From assembly GCA_022702705.1 (NCBI GenBank), contig CM040432.1, positions 47,146,540 to 47,210,539 of the forward strand: a stretch of 64,000 bases of DNA. The letters are read 5' to 3'. The notes under the pieces were generated by a model that saw only the letters and a program-made list of their open reading frames with translations, did not search any database and was not told where the DNA came from. Source of the DNA: Papilionanthe hookeriana x Papilionanthe teres. Its lineage: Eukaryota > Streptophyta > Magnoliopsida > Asparagales > Orchidaceae. Positions 46,397 to 56,582 of the stretch are shown in pieces; position 1 is the first letter of the stretch; each line of letters starts with the position of its first letter. The translations under genes and the position numbers were made by a program.

Positions 46397-47650
46397 ATGG
46401 GTCCAAAGGACAAAGGAAAGCAGGTGGTTGTTCAGGAAGAACCAACCCCGGCAGTAGAAATACCCATTCGGGAAGAAAACGAGACACATGAAAATAAAGT
46501 GGACTACAACGTGCTAGCCCATCTTAGGAAACTACCAGACAAACTGAGCATCTACGATGCTCTCATCTTATCAAAGGAGATGAGAGAAGCTCTGATCAAA
46601 GCCTTACTTGATCCGGAAATTTCGCTAGCTCAAATGACTGGAGATTCCTTAGATGAGGTTTGCTCGTTAAAGGAACAACGAGGTTTCACCTTCACGGACA
46701 ATGACCTACTACTTGGGACAGCAGACCACAACCGACCGTTGTACATTTCAGTTACAATTGGGAAGTTTACACTCTCCAGAGTATTGGTGGATCTAGGAGC
46801 ATCAATCAATATAATGAATCTTCGAAAGCTAGCATACTTGGAAATTGATGCTCGCGAGCTCGAAGCGGACAAAATGTTATTAAGATGATTCACCAGAAAG
46901 GAGAAAGAGCCCTCGGGTCAATAACACTGCTAATGAAGACCGGTGACTTAGCAAAGAGAACAGCAAAATTTCACATAATTGATTCAGAAACGTCGTTCAA
47001 CGCTCTACTGGGCCGACCATGGATACATGAAAACCGGATGGTACCATCATCTCTACATCAGTGCATCAAATACTACGATGGAGGGGAATAGTGCATCAAA
47101 GGTGACTTACAACCATTCTCCGTACATGAAATTGGAATCCATGAAGATGCGACTTATTATGCACCTCCGAAGAAAGCAATCTTCTCGGAGATACCATAAC
47201 GAATGAAGCAAAGGAAGTTTGGGACGACGAAGAACCCGAAGTTCTAGTCCAACGGTCACTCACCACTCCCTTACGGCGAGATGGTGAAGGTTTCTCCACA
47301 ACTCGCATCCGAGGTCGAGGCCGGGAACGAGGTCATGGCGGAGACGTTAGGACGATTGGACGGAGGAAACCGGCCATCAATGTTGATTGGGAAGATAGTT
47401 CTGAAGAAGAAAAAGAAATCAAGCAAGAAGCAGCGACAATAAGTCGGAAGAAACCACAATTTAGGATCTCTCTCGAAGGTGAAAAGAACGAGGAATATAA
47501 ATCAATGAACGAGAAGATTAACCACTATGTACATACTATGACCCTGACCCCGATCCATTCTAATAAGATCGAGGGTATGGTGGTCAAAGAGGTACGTAGC
47601 GGCGGTACAAAGCCCATCAAATTCTACTCGTGGTGCTCCTTCCTCCAAAA
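46397..47650 (+). pseudogene. Aspartic protease, plus arm
   Basis: LYISVTIGKFTLSRVLVDLG with ASINIMN (46740-46820) is the retropepsin active-site region (D-x-G-A-S). FNALLGRPWIHENRM (46996-47040) is the second conserved block, in another frame after a TGA near 46887. A basic arginine/glycine stretch and acidic linker follow to about 47650. It would cut the Gag-Pol polyprotein. Confidence 0.8.
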
Positions 47651-47879
47651 CCGAAAATAATGTACAATTTGAAGATGCTACTTCATCAGAATTAATGGAA
47701 TTACCTGTTGAGTGGTACTCTCCCTGAGTTCAAAATTTAATTCAGCGTGGTTTCTTACCTCGATAATGGACAAAAGGTCAATCACAACATTTTGAAAATT
47801 TAAGGAATAACTCCGGTCGTCCACCCAATTCAAGGCATGGTCTCGGATTCGGTACAGTAGAATCAGTTGACGATACTGA

Positions 47880-49300
47880 ATTTTTGCTTGGTTGTCACTT
47901 GCGAGTCTAATGAAAACTGCATGGAAGCTACAGAAGAACTTGAAGATTTATAAATTGGAAACGCTCCACCAGAGTTCGAAGAAGAGATCAAATCTACAAT
48001 AGATGAGTTAACGGAAGTTAACTTAGGTACTAGCGAAGAGCCTAGACCTACCTTTGTTAGCTCCTTACTCAATAAAGAAGACTCTGAAGAAATAATCAAG
48101 TTATTAATGGAATTTAAAGATTGTTTTGCTTGGAGCTACGATGAGATGCCGGGATTAGCTCCGGAGGTTGCGATCCATAAGCTAGGAGTGGATCCTACCT
48201 CGTTCCAGTCGGACAAGGTTCCGGAAGAATGCGTCTAGAAATCGAACAACAAGTCATAGCCGAAGTTAAAAAGCTAATAGACGCTAAATTTGTCCGTGAT
48301 GAACAATACCCGACTTGGCTAGCCAATGTGGTACCGATCGAGAATAAGAATGGTCGGATCGAATTTGTGTGGATTTCGGAGATTTAAACAAGGCATGTCC
48401 AAAAGATGAATTCCTCTACCGATCCCGAATTAATGATCGACATTGCTTCAACACATGAAATATTCTCATTCATAGATGGATCTTCGAGCATACAACCGGA
48501 TAAAAATGGCTCCGGAAGATGAAAAACTTACGGCATTCGTAACGCCGATCGGAGTATATTGCTACACGGTGATGCCATTCGGATCGAAGAACGCAGGAGC
48601 AACCTACCACGGAAGCAATGACAAGAATTTTTGATGATCTCATCCACAATCAAGTCGAATGTTACGTGGATGATGTGGTCATCAAAAGCAAAATAAAGGA
48701 AAACCACTCGTATGATTTGAGAATTATTTTCGAACGATTAAGACAATTTAACCTTAAGATGAATCCCTTAAAATGCGCCTTCGGCGTCACCTCCGGGAAA
48801 TTCTTAGGATTCGTTGTCCGACATCGTGGAATTGAAATCGACCCGGAAAAGATTAAAGCTATCTTAGAAATGCCACCTCCCAGAACCTTAAAACAACAAC
48901 GATCTTTTCAAGGGAAGTTGGCATATCTTCGATGCTTTATCTCGAACTTGTCAGGTAGGTGTCAGCCTTTCTCGGCATTAGTTAAAAAGGACGCCAAATT
49001 TATTTGGGAAGAGAAATGCCAGAGGGCCTTCGAGGACATTAAACAATATTTAATGACACCTCCTGTCTTAGCGCCCCGATCTCGGTGTAGACCATTGATA
49101 CTTTATACCGCGGCTTTGACGACTCTCTCGAGCCCTATTAGCATGTGTCGATGATGAGGGTAAAGAAAATGCTCTTTACTACCTAAGCCGTCGTTTACTT
49201 CCAATGAAAATAAAGTATCCCACAATTGAAAAGCACTCGTTTGGCCACGATCTTCGCCGCTCGAAAGCTCGGGCACTACATGCTTTCTCATAAGGTCAAC
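47880..49300 (+). pseudogene. Reverse transcriptase and first RNase H, plus arm
   Basis: LLMEFKDCFAWSYDEMPGL, KLIDAKFVRDEQYPTWLANV, a damaged DGSSGYNQIKMAPED region (48480-48520), VMPFGSKNAGATY, then one frame from 48618: MTRIFDDLIHNQVECYVDDV with VIKSK, KCAFGVTSGKFLGFVV, RSFQGKLAYLRCFISNLSG and WEEKCQRAFEDIKQYL. The YVDD catalytic box is intact. RNase H (LILYTAA, then YYLSRRLLP) continues to about 49330 across several shifts. Several breaks sit where the other arm reads CAG or CTG, so they may be sequence errors (see findings). Confidence 0.85.
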
Positions 49301-49374
49301 CCGATCTCGAAATTTAATCCATTGCAATACTTGATGACCCATCCGACACTTTACGGCGGACTTGTCGGTGGTCA

Positions 49375-49830
49375 ATGATATTATTGCAATTCGATAAAAC
49401 TTTCGTGCCTCTTCGTGCCGTAAAGGGACAAGTCCTAGCGGACTTCCTCGCGAGCACACCCTTTGCGGCGGAATCTCCTCTCAATGACGACTTGCCGGAT
49501 GAACAAATAATGAGATTAGAAGACCCCGATGATCGACGTTGGGAATTGTATTTCGACGGAGCATCTTCGGGACACAAAGACGAAGAATCGCAAGTGATAG
49601 TGTCCGTAAGGCGGGAATCGGACTAATCTTTATAACACCGGAGCGGGGGATGTTAAGATACTCCTACCACTTAACGTAACCATGTACAAACAACGAGCGA
49701 ATACGAAGCTCTCGTAACGAGATCGGAATTAACTATTCAAATGAGGATAACAAACATCAACATCTACGGGGATTTGCGGTTAATTATTCAACGGATCGCG
49801 GACAAGACTGAATTTTAAAGCCAAGACTCG
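49375..49830 (+). pseudogene. Second (archaeal-type) RNase H, plus arm
   Basis: After a linker (FVPLRAVKGQVLADFL), RRWELYFDGASSGHKDEESQ starts the second RNase H, followed in other frames by the counterparts of IGLIFITPERGMLRYSYHLT and TNNEAEYEALVTGLEL (see the minus arm). The YFDGASS start, NNEAEYEAL helix and DSQL-like end are typical of the additional RNase H of Tat elements. Shifts near 49600-49740 differ from the minus copy. Confidence 0.75.
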
Positions 49831-50089
49831 AGCAATACTTCCAGGTATGCCATGAAACCGTTGGAACAAATTCCGAATGTGACGATCTACAAAATTCCGC
49901 AAAGAAAACGCTTTAGCGAGATGCGTTAGCCCGCCTCGCAAAAGAATTTGCCCGCTTACAAGATGAATCGGTGGAAGTGTCGGTTCACGGACGTCGAGTC
50001 CTATCACGGCTAGACATAGACACAATACACAAATCAAAAAAGAAGAAGAATCGAGTTGCAACGAAGTGACGGAAAACACAGAAGATTGG

Positions 50090-51341
50090 CGACAACCATT
50101 TATAGACTACACCGCAAATAGGAAAACTACCGGACGATAGGTCGTTAGCCTATCGGATCAACAAAAGAACTCTGTCCTACGCATTAATAAACAATACATT
50201 ATACAGAAGGTCTTTTGATCAGATGTGGCTAAGATGCCTGAGCGGGTCCGAGGCTCGTGAAATTGTTAAAGAGGTGCATTCAGGACTCTGTGGCGCTCAC
50301 CAGTCGGGTCCAAAGATGAAAATGAAAATTAAAAGACTAGGATATTACTGGCCCTCGATGATGACCGACTGCATGAAAATCGCCAAGAGCTGTCACCAAT
50401 GCCAAGTGCACGGAGTGGTTCTACACCAACCTTCAAATGTGCTACATCCGACAATTGCGTCGTGGCCATTTGAATGTTGGGGCACAGATATAGTAGGTCC
50501 AATAGAACCACCATCTTCAAAAGGACATCGCTTCATTCTTGCGGCTACAGATTAATTTTCCAAGTGGGCAGAGGCAGTTCCACTCAGAGAAGTGAAAGCA
50601 CACCACGTGCTATAGTTTTTCAAGAACCAAGTTGTCTACCGTTTCGGAGTGCCACGCAGGATCATTTCAGATAATGGGTCAACATTCAGAAGCACGCAAA
50701 TCAATAATTTTGTCAGGAGACACGGAATCGAATGGCGATATTCAACAATTTATTACCCAAGAGCAAACGGCCTGGCTGAGGCTTTTAATAAAACTCTCGT
50801 TCAAATCTTAAAGAAAATCTTGGACTATAATAAGAGAAATTGGCACGAGAAGTTATTAGAAGCCTTATGGGCCTACGGACAACCTTCGAACTCCTACTCA
50901 AGCTACACCTTACGCTCCGGTGTATGGGTCCGAGGCAGATGTTACCTTTAGAGGTCCAGCTTCCTTCACTCGAGATTGCAGCTTGCAAACAAAATCATGA
51001 CGAAGAGAATGCCAAATTACGACTAGAGGAATTGGAAAGCTCGGAAGGGAAAAGACTTGCAGGCACGACAGAATTTAGAACTATACCAAGCTAAGATGGT
51101 TCAAGCCCATGACAGACTGGTCCGCCCAAGAACCTTCAAAGTTGGTGACTTAGTTCTCGTTCTCAAAAGACCTATTCTTGCACACCTTAAAATAGGAGGA
51201 AAATTTGAACCTACTTGGGAAGGGTCGTTTGTGGTTGAGGCAGTCTACTCAGGAGGCTCCTACCAGCTAGTGAATTGCCAAGGAGAACGACATATGCTTC
51301 CGATCAATGGACGATACTTGAAAAAGTATTACGCTACCTGA
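50090..51341 (+). pseudogene. Integrase, plus arm
   Basis: Zinc-binding region: VKEVHSGLCGAHQSG and KSCHQCQVHG. Core: FECWGTDIVGPIEPPSSKGH with first catalytic Asp, then after a TAA near 50554, RFGVPRRIISDNGSTF (second Asp) and PRANGLAEAFNKTL (Glu). C-terminal domain in a third frame: HDRLVRPRTFKVGDLVLVLK and FEPTWEGSFVVEAVYSG, ending YLKKYYAT at 51341. Stops and shifts near 50554, 50610, 50880 and 51050. Confidence 0.85.
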
Positions 51342-51616
51342 TGTTTCGAAAGAATGAATTTTTCATCCCTAGAAGCACGGGTGAAGTAATTACTTAAAAT
51401 AATAAAAAATGTGCTAAAATAAATAAAATCATGATAATAAAGTTTTCCTTGTTTCTTTTCCATATCAAAATCTCTTTCCTGATCTTTTCCCACTTCATTC
51501 CTGTTAAATTTAAAAATACAAAAGTAATAATAAAAAAAACTCTGTCTTTAATAAACATTTTCTTAATGTTCTTGTCCTTAGTAAAGCCCCTGATCCTTTT
51601 CCTTGTCTTTTCGCAG
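51342..51616 (+). promoter_or_regulatory. Intron-like spacer with 3' splice-site signal before the AlkB cassette
   Basis: 275 AT-rich bases between the integrase stop and the cassette, ending in the pyrimidine-rich TTTTCCTTGTCTTTTCGCAG with AG at 51615-51616. It matches a plant splice acceptor and is preserved in the second copy (AG at 58061-58060 on the minus strand). It would allow a spliced RNA to express the downstream ORF. The donor is not identified. Confidence 0.5.
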
Positions 51617-52315
51617 GGAAATGCTGAACGGGCGGTTGGTCCTGAACTTTAGAAATGGCATAAGCCTTGCACTCGACGAAAAGAGGGTGAAAGATGGAGC
51701 GATAATAGAGATTGACTCGGACTTCGCACCGAGCGAGCTCCGCAATACGAGGAAGGTGACTGGGTCCCAATTGATCGAGAGGAACTGCCCAGTCAGACAG
51801 TAATGAAAGTGGGTGGCCCAAGCCACCAATCCAGCAGCAAGAAAAGAAAAACAAACACTGAAGAAGACAAGAGAATCAAGTCTATAGTCACTACAGCAGA
51901 GGGCAGGCTTGTCAGTGCCGCGTCCACAGAAATTCAGGAAGTACGAAGAGCTACTCTCACAGCAACTTAGAGAAGAAATCGTCGTATCCGCAAGATGTTA
52001 ACTAAACTAGCAGAGGACCAGCGCGATGAGGCAGTTGCTACTGCCAGTGCATATACTTCAAGGATACCGGTTCGCCAGGAACCTGAAGAAAGGAGGCCGA
52101 CTCCGAGGATAACGAAGAGACCGGGGAAATCTCAAGAAGATCGGAAGAAGGAAGGCTACCACGCCACCGGATAAAGCCACCGTAATGCATGACCTTGTTG
52201 CGAAGCAACCCCGGAGGGTGTCCCGACGGAGACCACCCCCGAGGAGCCGAGGTATGCAGGAGAACGCGAAGGGATTGAGCCATATATCCCACAGTACGTC
52301 ACCAGGCCTCGCCAT
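51617..52315 (+). pseudogene. N-terminal region of AlkB cassette, plus arm
   Basis: Begins after the splice-like AG. An early frame has MLNGRLVLNFRNGISLALDE and IIEIDSDFAPSE; after a shift, GDWVPIDREELPSQ and MKVGGPSHQSSSKKRKTN, with a nuclear-localisation-like SSKKRK. The segment up to 52315 is poorly ordered, rich in Arg, Glu and Pro, and broken. Both arms share it, so it is part of the element. It could be a leader of the captured host gene or element-specific; I do not recognise it. The ATG at 51621 is not conserved in the other arm. Confidence 0.5.
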
Positions 52316-53088
52316 TTGCAGATTATTCCAGAATACGAGCTAGAAAGAATGCAAAATGTCGAGAAACAAACTTTTGAATATTTCTAGAAAATCAGAGGCA
52401 GGAGGATCAATATACTAGAAGTCCTCGAGCTACATACAGACGTGTTCTCAGAATACGAACAACAACAAATTGTGGACTGCATTCGGGATTTGAAAAGGAT
52501 GGGTCGAGCAGGCCGCCTAAGAGAAAACACTTACTCGAACCCCGGAGATGGATGCCAGGGAAAGGGAGAATTACAATACAATGTGGATGCTGCTACAACT
52601 TCGCAGAAGACAGGAAGGGAAACCCACCGGGGATACTCCATCATGGCCAGGTGGATCCAATGCCATTAGTCATCAAAAGGATGGTAAAAAGAATGATAGC
52701 ATGGAGGGTACTGCCAGCAGATTGCATACCCAACAGTTGCATCATTAACATTTACAAGAAGGGTGACTGCATACCCCCGCACATAGATCGCCACAATTTT
52801 GTCGGACCTTTACGCACGGTTTCTTTTCCGAACGAGTGTAATATCATGTTCGGATCCGACCTCCGATTAGCGAGCCCGAGTGAGTTCCGAGGGCCGATAA
52901 AGATACCATTACCGGTAGGTTCCATCATGATACTAAAGGGCAACGGAGCGGATGTCGCTAAACATTGCATACCGGGAGTACCACCGAAGCGGATCTCGCT
53001 TACTTTTAGAAGGATGGATGACAAGAAAGCACCTTACCACTTCCAGCCAGACTCGGAGCTAGAGAGTCTCCGGCCTTACGAGCTGTGA
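52316..53088 (+). pseudogene. AlkB-like 2-oxoglutarate/Fe(II) dioxygenase (ALKBH9/10 type), plus arm
   Basis: The protein resembles plant ALKBH9/ALKBH10 RNA N6-methyladenosine demethylases. In order: RRINILEVLELHTDVFSEYE and QQQIVDCIRDLKRMGRAGRL (52400-52510); then a 178-codon open frame (52552-53088) with GKGRITIQCGCCYNFAEDR, NPPGILHHGQVDPMP, SCIINIYKKGDCIPPHID, VSFPNECNIMFG, PLPVGSIMILKGNGADVAKH and RISLTFRRMDD. Numbered from 52552, the iron ligands are His77, Asp79 and His138, and the 2-oxoglutarate arginines Arg147 and Arg153; all are present. Breaks: TAG near 52384-52386 and one missing base near 52530 relative to the other arm. It lies downstream of integrase in both copies. Presence of the domain is clear; substrate and activity are inferred from the family. 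Confidence 0.88.
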
Positions 53089-53093
53089 GTTAC

Positions 53094-53243
53094 ATGGGAA
53101 ATATCACACCTCCAACGTACATCCATAGGGCATCCTTGCCAAGGATGGCTTGGAAGGTGATGTTATTAACCATGTACCTCACTATTCAGACATGGATTTT
53201 TGACAGATTCCTTCTTGGATGGATCGACAAAGATAATACGTAG
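53094..53243 (+). CDS. 49-codon hydrophobic ORF after AlkB, plus arm
   Basis: ATG five bases after the AlkB stop, stop TAG at 53241-53243. Residues ~19-42 (AWKVMLLTMYLTIQTWIFDR) form one membrane-like or amphipathic helix. The second copy (56577-56428) is open over exactly the same 49 codons with seven amino-acid changes but only two silent ones by my count. That does not show selection for protein function, so it may be a chance frame. Confidence 0.35.
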   Translation: MGNITPPTYIHRASLPRMAWKVMLLTMYLTIQTWIFDRFLLGWIDKDNT

Positions 53244-53957
53244 TCCGTTTTGAGTCTATATGGATTGTATGAGATGTATTCCAGATCGAGTTGTATGATG
53301 TATCTTCAACATGATTGGAATGAAAGTGACCATGTCACATTTTTGGCCTTCACCTCTTTTGTGCAAGTTGATCGGGAAACGCCATTAAAGTTAAATGAAC
53401 TTCGAACAAAGAACAGAAAAGAAACAAAAAGAATAAAAGAAAACTTTCCTTAAAAATCTAAAAAAATGATGGACTCCAAATTCACATGAACATTAAATGA
53501 ACGATAAATCATTAAAGAATAAATAAAATGAACACAAATTTTAAATCAAAAATTCAAATTCAACCTTCCAGATTTCAAATCAAATCTCAATCAAATTCAA
53601 ATTCAACTTTCCAGATCTCAAATAAAATCTCAAATCAAATTCAAACTCAACCTTCCAAATCTGAAATCCAATCCTATCTACTCTCTCCTTTGTCTGGGAT
53701 GGAAGCGGTCGTTTCCATTGACCCGGAGCCGCGAAGTTTTCGATTCGAATCTAGTGGCGAGGAATTGTATCCAATCCAAACCAGCAACTTTTGATCAACT
53801 CTTTTGAATGGGATATGTAGCATCTACATATTCCCTCCTAATCTGTTCCTTTCCACAAAAAATCTTTTACAACTTTCATGAAATTCTCGAAACACCAAAA
53901 TTCCACACTTTTCAAATCAACACTACAAATCTTTGCAAAATCAATCACCATTCAAAA
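53244..53957 (+). other. 3' untranslated region, plus arm
   Basis: No gene. At 53545-53670 there are about three imperfect copies of a ~45-base CAAATTCAAATTCAAC..CCAGAT unit; the other arm has about two. The segment directly before the 82-bp array (about 53860-53957) is mirrored at 55756-55855. Confidence 0.6.
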
Positions 53958-54357
53958 TCAAACTTTTGGGGTTGAGGATTTTACATCCGAGACTGCATTG
54001 CTTTAGGTTCTTTCCCTATCGCAATGAAATACATCAAAATCGAATTCTTGGGGTTGAGGATTTTACATCCGAGACTGCACTCCTTTAGGTTCTTTCCTAT
54101 CGCAATGAAATACATCAAAATCAAATTCTTGGGGTTGAGGATTTTACATCCGAGATCGCATTGCTTTAGGTTCTTTCCTATCGCGATGAAATACATCAAA
54201 ATCAAACTCTTGGGGTCGAGGATTTTACATCCGAGATCGCATTGCTTTAGGTTCTTTCCCTATCGCAATGAAATACATCAAAATCAAATTCTTGGGGTTG
54301 AGGATTTTACATCCGAGACTGCATTGCTTTAGGTTCTTTCCCTATCGCAATAAATTT
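53958..54357 (+). repeat. 82-bp minisatellite, plus-oriented block (~5 copies)
   Basis: Unit of 81-82 bases containing GGGGTTGAGGATTTTACATC, GCATTGCTTTAGGTTC and TATCGCAATGAAATACATC. Copies differ by a few substitutions. The frame in it is an artefact of unit length. Lies in the 3' UTR of the element. Confidence 0.93.
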
Positions 54358-54384
54358 TAATGAGGAGATTGGATTGAATCATTA

Positions 54385-55755
54385 CAATGAGGAGAGATCT
54401 CAGAGCAATGCGGTATTGGATGTAAAATCCTTAACCTCAAGAGTTTGATTTGGTGTGCTTCATTGCAATAGCGAGAGAACCTAAAGCAATGCGGTGATCT
54501 GGATGTAAAATCCTTAACCTCAAGAGTTTGATTTTGATGTATTTCATTGCAATAGTGGAAAGAACCTAAAGCAATGCGATCTCTGGATGTAAAATCCTCA
54601 ACCCCAAAAGTTTTATTTTGTTGTATTTCATTGCGATAGGGAAAGAACCTAAAGCAATGCGATCTCGGATGTAAAATCCTCAACCCCAAGAGTTTGATTT
54701 TGATGTATTTCATTGTGATAGGGAAAGAACCTAAAGCAATGCAGTCTCGGATGTAAAATCCTCAACCCCAAGAATTTGATTTTGATGTATTTCATTGCGA
54801 TAGGGAAAGAACCTAAAGCAATGCAAGCTCTGAGTAAAATCCTCAACCCCAAGAATTCGATTTTGATGTATTTCATTGCGATAGGAAAGAACCTAAAGAA
54901 TGCTCTGATGAAATCCTCAACCCCAAGAGTTTGATTTTGATGTATTTCATTGCGATGAGAAAGAACCTAGCAATGCGTCTCGGATGTAAAATCCTCAACC
55001 CCAAGAATTCGATTTTGATGTATTTCATTGCGATAGGAAAGAACCTAAGCAATGCGTCTCGATGTAAAATCCTCAACCCCAAGAGTTTGATTTTGATGTA
55101 TTTCATTGCGATAGGGAAAGAACCTAAAGCAATGCGAGCCTCGGATGTAAAATCCTCAACCCCAAGAATTTGATTTTGATGTATTTCATTGCGATAGGGA
55201 AAGAACCTAAAGCAATGCTGTCTCGGATGTAAAATCCTCAACCCCAAGAGTTTGATTTTGATGTATTTCATTGCGATAGGGAAAGAACCTAAAGCAATGC
55301 GGTCTCGGATGTAAAATCCTCAACCCCAAGAATTTGATTTTGATGTATTTCATTGCGATAGGGAAAGAACCTAAAGCAATGCGATCTCGGATGTAAAATC
55401 CTCAACCCCAAGAGTTTGATTTTGATGTATTTCATTGCGATAGGGAAAGAACCTAAAGTAATGCAGTCTCGGATGTAAAATCTTCAACCCCAAGAATTTG
55501 ATTTTGATGTATTTCATTGCGATAGGGAAAGAACCAAAAGCAATGCAGTCTCGGATGTAAAATCCTCAACCCCAAGAATCTGATTTTGATGTATTTCATT
55601 GCGATAGGGAAAGAACCTAAAGCAATGCAGTCTCGGATGTAAAATCCTCAACCCCAAGAGTTTGATTTTGATATATTTCATTGCGATAGGGAAAGAACCT
55701 AAAGCAATGCAGTCTCGGATGTAAAATCCTCAACCCCAAGAATTTGATTTTTGAA
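54385..55755 (-). repeat. 82-bp minisatellite, minus-oriented block (~17 copies)
   Basis: Reverse complement of the block at 53958-54357. The copies nearest the junction (54385-54560) are most diverged and those at 55140-55740 nearly identical, with several shortened units at 54830-55070. About 28 unrelated bases (54358-54384) separate the two orientations. Confidence 0.93.
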
Positions 55756-56427
55756 TGGTAATTGATTTTGCAAAGATTTGTAGTGTTTATTTGAAAAGTG
55801 TGGAGTTTTGGTGTTTAGAGAATTTCATGAAAGTTGTAAAAGACTTTCATGGAAGGAAATAGATTAGGAGGGAATATGTAGATGCTACATATCCCATTCA
55901 AAAGAGTTGATTGAAAGTTGCTGGTTTGGATTGGATACAATTCCTCGCCACTAGATCCGAATCGAAAACCTCGTGGCTCCATGTCAATGGAATCGACCGC
56001 TTCTATCCCAGACAAAGGAGAGAGTAGAACGGATTGGATTTCAGATTTGGAAGGTTGAGTTTGAATTTGATTGAGATTTGATTTGAGATCTGGAAAGTTG
56101 AATTTGAATTTTTGATTTAAAATTTGTGTTCATTTTGTTTGTCTTTTAACGATTCAAATTTGTTTTATCGTTCATTTAATGTTCATGTGAATTTGGAGTT
56201 CATCATTTTTTTAGATTTTTAAGGAAAGTATTCTTTTATTCTTTTTTTTCTTTTCTATTCTTTGTTCGAAGTTCATTTAACTTTAATGGCGTTTCCCAGT
56301 CAACTTGCACAAAAAAGGTGAAGGCCAAAAATGTGACATGGTCACTTTCATTCCAATCATGTTGAAGATACATCATACAACTCGATCTGGAATACATCTC
56401 ATACAATCCATATAGACTTAAAATGGA
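55756..56427 (-). other. 3' untranslated region, minus arm
   Basis: Mirror of 53244-53957; no gene seen. Carries about two copies (56045-56110) of the short ~45-base repeat that has about three copies in the other arm. Confidence 0.6.
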
Positions 56428-56577
56428 CTATGTATGATCTTTTTCGATCCATCCAAAAAGGTATCTGTCAAAAATCCATGTCTGAATAGTGAGGTACATG
56501 GTCAATAACATCACCTTCCAAGCCATCCTCGGCAAGGATGCCGTATGGATGTACGTTGGAGGTGTGATATTTTCCAT
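56428..56577 (-). CDS. 49-codon hydrophobic ORF, minus arm
   Basis: ATG at 56577, stop at 56430-56428. Same length and hydrophobic core (AWKVMLLTMYLTIQTWIFDR) as 53094-53243; begins MENITPPTYIHTAS. Function unknown; may be fortuitous. Confidence 0.35.
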   Translation of the reverse strand: MENITPPTYIHTASLPRMAWKVMLLTMYLTIQTWIFDRYLFGWIEKDHT

Positions 56578-56582
56578 GTAAC

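Larger units (their letters stand above)
35007..54357 (+). mobile_element. Tat/Ogre-like retrotransposon, plus-strand copy, no 3' LTR
   Basis: Order: long 5' LTR, primer site, gag, protease, RT, RNase H, a second archaeal-type RNase H, integrase, AlkB cassette, 3' UTR with 82-bp tandem repeats. The dual RNase H, very long LTR and 3'-UTR tandem repeats are known hallmarks of the Tat/Ogre branch of plant Ty3/gypsy elements. The element does not reach a 3' LTR: the tandem array flips into the inverted second copy at about 54360-54385. Confidence 0.85.

Noticed and set aside
52552..53088. The possibility that the AlkB ORF is a normal host ALKBH gene
   Set aside because: It is intronless over the domain, lies between integrase and element 3' UTR, and is present at the same relative position in both inverted copies.
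53981..55271. Several 70-130 codon ORFs on both strands with repeating MKYIKIKLLGLRILHPR-type peptides
   Set aside because: They are translations of the 82-bp minisatellite. Unit length is not a multiple of three, so frames rotate between copies and nothing suggests a protein.
53958..55755. CRISPR-like appearance of the repeated units
   Set aside because: Units are directly abutting 82-mers with no unique spacers, in a plant retroelement.
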